From: Nitrospinaceae bacterium
GTDB taxonomy: Bacteria > Nitrospinota > Nitrospinia > Nitrospinales > JACRGP01
DNA length: 46,524 nucleotides
Assembly: GCA_029261575.1 (NCBI GenBank)
Contig: JAJDBD010000190.1
Span: 1 to 46,524 of the forward strand
Reading direction: 5' to 3'
Within the stretch, counting starts at the first letter, position 1. Each line of letters begins with the position of its first letter. The position numbers and the translations under genes are program-made. Of this stretch, positions 40,582 through 46,524 are shown piece by piece. The notes beneath the pieces are model-generated. The model searched no databases, was not told where the DNA came from, and saw only the letters and a program-made list of their open reading frames with translations.

Positions 40582-42264
40582 ATGGAATGGGCGAGCGATT
40601 CTCTCCAAAAAGTCGACCAGACCCGGGCCGCGCGCATGAAACAAAGCGCGCCTGTTTTAAGCGACGCGGATAAGGACGAACTGTTGCGCGAGTTTCATCC
40701 CGACTTCGTGGGGATGAAACGGTCCGTGCGCGTGGGACCCAATGCGGGCGATCAGGAATTTCCTAACGAACTGGCCGATTTGCTGGAAGCCGACAGTCCA
40801 CTGCCCGAAGATTTTCAACCGCGCGCCGATATCGAAACCGACGTCCTGATTGTCGGGGGCGGCGGGGCGGGCGTATCGGCGGCGCTGGCGTTGGAGGGTT
40901 CCGGGCTCACCGTTCATCTGGCGACCAAGTTGCGGCTGGGCGATTCCAACACCGTCATGGCCGAAGGCGGCATTCAGGCCGCGCTTGGTCCGGAGGATTC
41001 TTCGCGCAGGCATTTCGCCGACGCCCTGGCGGGCGGTCATGGAAAAAACGATCCGGCGCTTTTGCGCGCGCTGTGCGAGGCGGGTCCAACGGCTATCGAC
41101 TGGTTGACCTGTCTGGGTTGCATGTTCGATCAAAATCCCGACGGAACCTATCGCCTGCGTTCCGGCGGCGGCACCTCCACGCCCCGCGTGCTGGCTTGCC
41201 GGGATTACACCGGCCTGGAGATCATGCGCGTACTGCGCGACGCTTTGACGCAGGGAAGCGCGAACTTGCTGGAACATCATTCCGCCGTGGAACTTCTGGA
41301 CAACGGCCAGGGGCAGACCAGCGGCGCGGTATTGTGGAATTCCAAAACCCGCCGATGGGTAACGGTTTCGGCGCGCGCCGTCCTGTTGGCAACCGGAGGA
41401 AGCGGTCGCCTGCATTTTCAAGGGTTCCCGACGTCCAACCATTTCGGCGCCACCGGCGACGGATTGATACTGGCCTACCGGCAGGGACGCCCGTTGGTCC
41501 ACGCGCACACGTTTCAATATCATCCGTCCGGAGCGAGTTACCCGGAAGCGTTGGCGGGACAATTGGTGACGGAGTCCATACGCTCCATCGGCGCTCAGCT
41601 TTTAAATAAAGATGGAGAACAATTTGTCGAAGAGTTGACGTTTCGCGACGTGGTGGCCTCCGCCATCATCCGCGAAGTCGTGGAAGACCGGGGCGTCAAA
41701 ACCCCCACCGCGCGGCGCGGCGTCTGGCTGGACACGCCGGTGATTGAATTGAAATCCGGCGAAGGGACGATAAGGCGCCAATTCCCCGGACTCGTCCACC
41801 GGTTCGAACGTTACGGGATTGACCCGGCGCAACAGCCTATACTGGTCTATCCCACCCTGCATTATCAAAACGGCGGAGTTAAAATCGACTCCGACGGGCG
41901 AACCGACAACGTTGGCTTGTGGGCGGCGGGGGAGGTCACTGGCGGTTTGCATGGGACCAATCGGCTAATGGGCAATTCCCTGCTGGACATTACGGTGTTT
42001 GGAAAGCGGGCGGCGGAATCGATTAAAAATAATTTGCCGAAACGCGAGGCGCTGACGCTGGGTGCCTTGAAGCGGTTCCGCGAAGAATTAAAATCTCTTG
42101 ATCATAGGCCGACGGAAACCTCGCCGATCCTGTTTCCCAAAGAGTCGGGAATGAAACTGGAAATTGATTCCGAAGTGGAGGCCGGGACGAAGACGGACGC
42201 TTCATCCAGGCAACAAGAAACAAAAACCTACGAACCCCCTGACCCATTCGCGGGACGGTTTTAA
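40582..42264 (+). CDS. Fumarate reductase-type flavoprotein without the covalent-flavin histidine
   Basis: 560 residues from the ATG at 40582, with GGGGAGG eleven bases upstream; a GTG at 40573 overlapping the previous stop is an alternative. An N-terminal about 100-residue extension precedes VLIVGGGGAGVSAALAL (FAD). Catalytic residues aligned with E. coli FrdA are all present: His in FQYHPSG, Thr in LVTESIRS, Arg in TFRDVVAS, His in LHYQNGG and Arg in GTNRLMGN. The FAD-linking histidine of SHTVAAEGG is Asn here (SNTVMAEGG), so FAD should be non-covalent. E. coli FrdA with that His mutated keeps fumarate reduction but loses succinate oxidation. This favours a reductive role, for example in a reductive TCA cycle; L-aspartate oxidase activity is a less likely alternative. 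Confidence 0.87.
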   Translation: MEWASDSLQKVDQTRAARMKQSAPVLSDADKDELLREFHPDFVGMKRSVRVGPNAGDQEFPNELADLLEADSPLPEDFQPRADIETDVLIVGGGGAGVSAALALEGSGLTVHLATKLRLGDSNTVMAEGGIQAALGPEDSSRRHFADALAGGHGKNDPALLRALCEAGPTAIDWLTCLGCMFDQNPDGTYRLRSGGGTSTPRVLACRDYTGLEIMRVLRDALTQGSANLLEHHSAVELLDNGQGQTSGAVLWNSKTRRWVTVSARAVLLATGGSGRLHFQGFPTSNHFGATGDGLILAYRQGRPLVHAHTFQYHPSGASYPEALAGQLVTESIRSIGAQLLNKDGEQFVEELTFRDVVASAIIREVVEDRGVKTPTARRGVWLDTPVIELKSGEGTIRRQFPGLVHRFERYGIDPAQQPILVYPTLHYQNGGVKIDSDGRTDNVGLWAAGEVTGGLHGTNRLMGNSLLDITVFGKRAAESIKNNLPKREALTLGALKRFREELKSLDHRPTETSPILFPKESGMKLEIDSEVEAGTKTDASSRQQETKTYEPPDPFAGRF

Positions 42265-42270
42265 TGAAGA

Positions 42271-42487
42271 ACCCCGCCGCAAGCGCCGGGGTATCATGTC
42301 ATTGCGAGGAGCGTTAGCGACGCGGCAATCCACCGGGGACGCCCCCGGAGGCAGAGTTTGAGACGCCAAACTCACTGAAACCCGAGCCGCTTTCCTTAAA
42401 TGTTCACTAATTGCCTGCGGGCGCTTGCCCGCCTGGATTGCTTCGGCTAAATGGCCTCGCAATGACGAATGCCCCAGGGGCGGGGTA
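42271..42487 (+). repeat. Hairpin repeat, copy C, with nested terminal inverted repeats
   Basis: Starts seven bases after the flavoprotein stop. Outer arms ACCCCGCC...GGGGTAT and the reverse-complementary right end frame a perfect inner pair GTCATTGCGAGG (42298-42309)/CCTCGCAATGAC (42455-42466), and GCAATCCA (42325-42332)/TGGATTGC (42434-42441). Inside are CCGGGG-ACG-CCCCCGG and GAGTTTG...CAAACTC hairpins, then GCCT and GCGGGC-GCTT-GCCCGC (about 42417-42432). The inner part aligns with copy A. The outer arms look like a second, MITE-like element carrying it. Confidence 0.75.
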
Positions 42488-42527
42488 TTGAACCCGAAAA
42501 CCAAATAAAATCACGGGATAATAAAAT

Positions 42528-43043
42528 ATGGAATGGATACTGGCGGTCGGCGTTGTGGCGGTCGCGATTTTTTTATTCAAAAAAAGAAAAAGGCCCGCAG
42601 GCGCCGTTCGGGCCGCGCTGGAAAAATTGGGCGCCGAATATAAAATTATCGGCGACGTCCAGGTTTCCAGTCCTAAAGGAATGCTCCGTCTCGACCACGC
42701 AGCGGTTTCGCCCTATGGAATTTTCGTGATTACGGAAGTCAAGGAGTCGGGTAACGTGAGAGGGAATGCGTCGGAGCGGGAATGGTCCATATCCAGAGAG
42801 GAAACGATTTACAATCCCCTGTGGCGAAACCGGACCCTGGTCAACGCGCTGGAAGAAAAATTGGGAAAGAACAAATACCTGCCCATCGTGGTGTTCGCCA
42901 ACGCGTCGTTGAAACAGGATTATGGCAAGGACGCCGTCGAGTATTCCGGCCTGATCCCCCGCATCCGGTTTTTCACCAACCCGGTCATGTCGCCGGAACA
43001 AGTGGAAGAAATCATTAACCGCCTCCACGGCCTGCGCGGCTGA
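42528..43043 (+). CDS. NERD-domain protein with N-terminal membrane anchor
   Basis: 171 residues. One N-terminal transmembrane helix (ILAVGVVAVAIFLF) and a basic stop-transfer run (KKRKR) are followed by a NERD (nuclease-related) domain: LDHAAVSPYGIFVITEVKES, then W in SEREWSI, and the C-terminal LPIVVFANASLK. The Asp and Glu-x-Lys of the restriction-endonuclease-like core (LDH...TEVK) are present, so nuclease activity is possible but unproven. The nearest upstream gene is the fumarate-reductase-like flavoprotein, with repeat C in between. Confidence 0.83.
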   Translation: MEWILAVGVVAVAIFLFKKRKRPAGAVRAALEKLGAEYKIIGDVQVSSPKGMLRLDHAAVSPYGIFVITEVKESGNVRGNASEREWSISREETIYNPLWRNRTLVNALEEKLGKNKYLPIVVFANASLKQDYGKDAVEYSGLIPRIRFFTNPVMSPEQVEEIINRLHGLRG

Positions 43044-43205
43044 CCGCCTACTGCTCTTTCCCACCTCCGCCGGGGCGCCGGCAGGCAAATGTGACCTACT
43101 CACCGAAAAGCAGTCTAGATTATGCCGCCAAGTCATTGTTCCGCTTTTCACCGCCGACGGACACCCGTCAACCGATCATGTGAATTTAAAACCCTGGCAA
43201 CTCAA

Positions 43206-43601
43206 TCAATATTTGAAATCTTTTCCTGCGGAGACAACTTTATTTACAGCGTCCAAAAGCTTATCTTTATCGACCGGTTTTACTAAGTAATTTTTGCAAC
43301 CTCGCTCTAAAAGAGAAACGGCCATTTCAGTATCAGCGAATCCCGTGACCACAATTACGGGGATACCAGGAGCTTCCCTTCTAAAATATTCAATACATTC
43401 CAAACCGTCGACTTTTGGCATGCGAATATCGCATAAAATCACGCCCACACTGACCAAATGGTCTTCGGATTTCAGAGTATTTATGGCCTCTTCGCCATTT
43501 TCAGCTTCTAAAATATTATACTTTTCCGACTCCAAACAAAGTTTTAAGGAGTCCCTGACGTCCTTTTCATCGTCAACGATTAAAACTTTTCCTTTCGCCA
43601 T
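43206..43601 (-). CDS. Single-domain response regulator
   Basis: 131 residues consisting only of a REC domain: acidic pair VDDE (about residues 9-12), phospho-acceptor Asp58 (LCDIRMPKVDG), Thr86 (VVTGF) and Lys108 (LVKPVD). There is no output domain, so it would act as a phosphotransfer shuttle or like CheY/Spo0F; target and kinase are not adjacent. AGG-rich sequence (AAAGGGGTTATTGAT on the minus strand) precedes the ATG. Confidence 0.92.
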   Translation of the reverse strand: MAKGKVLIVDDEKDVRDSLKLCLESEKYNILEAENGEEAINTLKSEDHLVSVGVILCDIRMPKVDGLECIEYFRREAPGIPVIVVTGFADTEMAVSLLERGCKNYLVKPVDKDKLLDAVNKVVSAGKDFKY

Positions 43602-43693
43602 ATCAATAACCCCTTTTAGGAAACCGCCTAAAGCTTATAGAAAAATACTGACTGGCCAATCCCCAATTGAAAAGGCCAATCTTTCCTGCCGTA

Positions 43694-46390
43694 TTAATTC
43701 AATCCCGAGAAGTTGGCGGAGCTGAAGGCGCGGCTGTCCTGCATGTCGCCGATGAACTCCATCGCAAAGCCGGTGGCGGAGGACGAAATCACAATCGCTC
43801 CCCAGAACGTTAACGCTCTAATGTCCCCAAAGCCGCTGCCGGAAATGCTCGCGCCTCCCAGTTTCACTAACGGGTTGGTTGCTTTGGAACTGAACCCAAG
43901 GTTTCCCGTCCCCATCCCAGAGCTGTCGATGATCAAAAACCGGTCTCCGGGATTGCTGACTGGACCAAAGAAAAAGTTAGTTGTGGTGATGAACGCTCTT
44001 TGCACATTTCCGGACATTACCGTAAACTCCAGCGATCCCTGCAGGCTGCCGTCCGTATTCAGGGCGGTCATGACAACGCCGACGGTCGAGTTCATCCCGG
44101 AAAGCGAGGCGTGGCCGACGGAGATGAACGTGTATATACCCGCCTCGGATTGCCAGTAGGGCGACACGACGTCGAACGGCGGTAAAAAGGCGGAAGGGGC
44201 CGAAGGCTGGGGTATCAAATATTTAATCACAAAGGAGTCGAATGACCCCCCTAGAGTTGAATCAATCGGGCTCACTGTCGGAAAATCCGTGGAAGATGTA
44301 CCTCCTACAACATAGGCATTTCCCGAAGAATCCACGGCAATGCCCATTCCATCCTCAACGGTCGCGCCACCCAGATAAGTGGATAAAGTCAGCGTCGAAC
44401 CGGTCGCATTCAATATAGAAACGTAACCGTCTTGTGTCCCTCCCAGGGTTGAATCGATGGATCCTCCCACAAACGGGAAGTCAGTTGAAGTTGTACTTCC
44501 TGTAACATAGGCATTTCCCGAAGAATCCACGGCAATACCACCTCCAAAGGAAGTCTCATCACTTGCGCCCCCCAGATAAGTGGAATAAACCAGCGCCGAA
44601 CCGACGGCGTTCAATTTAGAAACAAAACCGTCTTGCGTCCCACCAAGTGTGGAATCGATGGCACTCACAGTCGGAAAGTCCGAGGAACCTGTAAAACCTG
44701 TAACGTAAGCGTTTCCCGAAGAGTCCACGGCAATATCTTTTCCAATGTCAGAAACCGTGCCTCCAAGGTAAGTGGAATAGGTCAGCGCCGAACCGGCCGC
44801 ATTCAATTTAGACACAAACGCGTCCGTCCCATCCTGAGAGGAATCAACGCCTCCCACAAACGGGAAGTCCGAGGAATCGGTTTGTCCTGTAACATAAGCA
44901 TTACCGGATGAATCCACTACAATTCCCCATACAATATCAGAAGAACCGGCGCCCCCCAGATAGGTGGAATAAGTCAGCGCCGAACCCGCCGCATTTAACT
45001 TGGATACGAAACCGTCTTGCGCCCCACCAAGTGTGGAATCGATGGCGCTCACAGTCGGAAAGTCCGAGGAGGTTGTATGTCCTGTAACGTAAGCGTTGCC
45101 CGATGTATCCACGGTAATACCCTCTCCCCGTTCAACGGCCGTGCCTCCAAGGTAAGTAGAATAAGTCAGCGCCGAACCCGCCGCATTCAACTTGGACACA
45201 AAGGCGTCGGTTGAATTCTGGGTCGTATCGAGTGCGCCCCCCGTGGTCGGAAAATCTGAGGAAGTCGTTTGGCCTGTAACATAAGCGTTGCCCGATGAAT
45301 CCACGGCAATTTCACTCGCTAATTCAAAGGACACGCCCCCCAAATAAGTGGAATAAGTCAGAGCCGAACCCGCGGCGTTCAACTTGAACACGAAGGCGTC
45401 TCTTGTCCCCCCCCGGGTGGAATCAATGGAGCCCCCCACAAAAGGAAAGTCCGAGGACAGGGTTTGCCCCGTAACGTAAACGTTTTCCGAAGAATCCACG
45501 GCAATGCCATATCCATGATCAAAAGCAGATCCTCCCAGATAAGTGGAAAACGACACACTGGGATCGATCACCAGACTTTTTCCCTGATCGTACTCGCCGA
45601 TACGGAAACCGACAAGATCCTCGCCCAGCAAAACGTAACGGCCCTGAACGGGAATTCGTTTTTCACCGACCAATTGATAAATAACCGGAGCGTTTTGCAC
45701 GACGCGTCCTGATTCCACTTTAAGAATCAGGTTGCCCGACTCGTCAATTTCTACCGCGTCCTGTCCCTCGAATTTTATTTTAATGATATCCGGGTCGGCT
45801 CCGGGCGAAACAACAAAATCGTATTCCAACCGGCGCGGGTTGCCGTAATAGATCAGGTCGATTCCGGGATAAGCCTCCTCGTAGCGCACCCGGCCATAGT
45901 TTGTTATTTCCGTCAGCCATTTCTCAGGATCGGAGCCGATGAAGTAATTACTTTTGGTAATCAGTTCGTCCTCGCCGAGCATTTTTGGCGAAGGGTTGGC
46001 GTTCAACAAACTCATACTCACAACAGCGCGCCGGGTTTCGCTATTTTCAAGAGAAACTTTTTTAACGGAATCGGTTGCCGCCTTTGCCGGTCCTATCGGA
46101 AGAGCCATCACCGCCGATTGCGGAGTCAGAAACAGGGAGTAACCCTTGTCCCGCGCCAGGAACTTTACCCGCTCGTCCGTCTGGCCGACGTTGGCCTCGA
46201 AGCGGATGGGAAGCTTGCCGTAGGAATCGCTCAGCCGAGCATTTATCTCAGGCTTAGCCGGATTGGAAATTTTTTCAGGCGTGGGTTCAGAATCGAAGTT
46301 TTTATTCTGGAACGTTTTGGAATACAGGAAAACTGAAAAGACAAGGCAAGAAAATAGCAGGACGGGTAACGAGAGTTTTGAACCCAACAT
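43694..46390 (-). CDS. SBBP-repeat beta-propeller surface protein
   Basis: 898 residues from the ATG at 46388-46390, which has AGGGGGAG just upstream; a longer frame adds thirteen residues. An N-terminal hydrophobic segment (LPVLLFSCLVFSVFLY) is followed by a domain typical of this family (LPIRFEANVGQTD, VRYEEAYPGIDLIYYGN, LEYDFVVSPGADP). Seven SBBP repeats of 64-67 residues then follow, each built as STYLGG...DSSGNAYVTG...SSDFP...FVSKLNAAGSALTY. Seven repeats would close exactly one seven-bladed propeller. A C-terminal about 180-residue domain follows. It is probably an exported or surface-anchored protein. The function is unknown; adhesion or carbohydrate binding is possible. Confidence 0.9.
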   Translation of the reverse strand: MLGSKLSLPVLLFSCLVFSVFLYSKTFQNKNFDSEPTPEKISNPAKPEINARLSDSYGKLPIRFEANVGQTDERVKFLARDKGYSLFLTPQSAVMALPIGPAKAATDSVKKVSLENSETRRAVVSMSLLNANPSPKMLGEDELITKSNYFIGSDPEKWLTEITNYGRVRYEEAYPGIDLIYYGNPRRLEYDFVVSPGADPDIIKIKFEGQDAVEIDESGNLILKVESGRVVQNAPVIYQLVGEKRIPVQGRYVLLGEDLVGFRIGEYDQGKSLVIDPSVSFSTYLGGSAFDHGYGIAVDSSENVYVTGQTLSSDFPFVGGSIDSTRGGTRDAFVFKLNAAGSALTYSTYLGGVSFELASEIAVDSSGNAYVTGQTTSSDFPTTGGALDTTQNSTDAFVSKLNAAGSALTYSTYLGGTAVERGEGITVDTSGNAYVTGHTTSSDFPTVSAIDSTLGGAQDGFVSKLNAAGSALTYSTYLGGAGSSDIVWGIVVDSSGNAYVTGQTDSSDFPFVGGVDSSQDGTDAFVSKLNAAGSALTYSTYLGGTVSDIGKDIAVDSSGNAYVTGFTGSSDFPTVSAIDSTLGGTQDGFVSKLNAVGSALVYSTYLGGASDETSFGGGIAVDSSGNAYVTGSTTSTDFPFVGGSIDSTLGGTQDGYVSILNATGSTLTLSTYLGGATVEDGMGIAVDSSGNAYVVGGTSSTDFPTVSPIDSTLGGSFDSFVIKYLIPQPSAPSAFLPPFDVVSPYWQSEAGIYTFISVGHASLSGMNSTVGVVMTALNTDGSLQGSLEFTVMSGNVQRAFITTTNFFFGPVSNPGDRFLIIDSSGMGTGNLGFSSKATNPLVKLGGASISGSGFGDIRALTFWGAIVISSSATGFAMEFIGDMQDSRAFSSANFSGLN
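44216..45555 (-). repeat. Seven tandem SBBP-coding repeats
   Basis: The seven protein repeats are also near-repeats at DNA level, with a period of about 195-205 bases. Long stretches such as the codons for KLNAAGSALTYSTYLGG and DSSGNAYVTG recur with few silent differences. This implies recent duplication or ongoing recombination and predicts copy-number variation between strains. Confidence 0.8.
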
Positions 46391-46524
46391 ATCTCCCCCT
46401 GGATATAGAAATAGAACAAGCCGATACAAACTGGCTCAAGGTTAAATTCTTATTTCTATAGGTCAAAAACTTACAATAAATACGTAAGTCTTTTGTTGGA
46501 TAATGTTGGAACACCATTTACCCG

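Noticed and set aside
43044-43205. GC-rich GCCGG...CCGGCAGGC inverted repeat resembling the hairpin repeat family
   Set aside because: Only one short hairpin with partial similarity (43070-43087). It lacks the AAGC/GCTT loop and the 3' module, so it is not counted as a fifth copy.
44216-45555. Regular repeats suggesting a CRISPR-like array
   Set aside because: The repeats are coding, about 200 bases long, and translate to SBBP propeller units. There are no short identical repeats with unique spacers and no cas genes.
1-46524. tRNA, rRNA, riboswitch or prophage genes
   Set aside because: Intergenic regions were read on both strands and none showed a recognisable tRNA, rRNA, conserved riboswitch core, integrase or transposase. 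A tRNAscan-SE and Rfam search would be needed to exclude divergent cases.

Overview
The window is a moderate-GC bacterial chromosome segment with dense, mostly short operons on both strands. No rRNA, tRNA, phage module, transposase or CRISPR array was found. Gene content suggests a Gram-negative, flagellated, autotrophic or chemolithotrophic bacterium: an outer-membrane cytochrome-porin, a multihaem c-type cytochrome, periplasmic thiol-redox proteins, an orphan flgM and a soluble-looking fumarate-reductase pair. My best guess is a marine nitrite oxidiser of the Nitrospinota or a close relative. This is an inference from gene types, not from a marker gene.

Layout. 1-2767 (minus): gltX-glnS operon (glnS cut by the window edge). 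3120-6518 (plus): a 55-residue small protein, a secreted protein, an atypical radical SAM enzyme of the spore-photolyase-like group and a COG3044-type ABC ATPase. 6561-9513 (minus): recG, a NusG-domain-II membrane protein and a small His-containing protein. 9774-12023 (plus): bifunctional rel/spoT. 12124-12768 (minus): rpmB and flgM. 13076-14521 (plus): Nudix hydrolase and glutaminyl-cyclase-like M28 protein. 14500-16992 (minus): lipoprotein, trypsin-TPR protease and DUF4399 protein. 17242-23965 (plus): beta-propeller plus Ycf46-like AAA+ ATPase, Mrp/Nbp35-type Fe-S carrier, SurA-like/DsbA fusion and DsbD-N-like protein. 24019-27908 (plus): DHH-CBS-tRNA nucleotidyltransferase fusion and two leucine-rich-repeat proteins. 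27948-32342 (minus): small protein, CtpA protease, HicBA toxin-antitoxin, DsbA and a degenerate metallophosphoesterase-tetrahaem cytochrome. 32566-33465 (plus): PHP phosphoesterase. 33486-39716 (minus): SHOCT protein, Cyc2-like cytochrome-porin, protoglobin-PsiE fusion and the yebC-ruvC-ruvA-ruvB set. 39905-43043 (plus): fumarate-reductase-like Fe-S and flavoprotein subunits and a NERD protein. 43206-46390 (minus): single-domain response regulator and a seven-repeat SBBP beta-propeller protein.

The most unusual structure is a family of intercistronic hairpin repeats (about 110-220 bp). Four copies lie at 7285-7394, 20691-20880, 21991-22165 and 42271-42487. Each sits just after the stop codon of a gene, in the same orientation as that gene, and the stems differ between copies by compensatory changes. 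Other points of interest are the flavoprotein, which keeps the catalytic residues of fumarate reductase but has lost the covalent-flavin histidine; the protoglobin-PsiE fusion; the Cyc2-like porin; the radical SAM protein with a CX6CX3C cluster motif; and the beta-propeller/Ycf46 gene pair.
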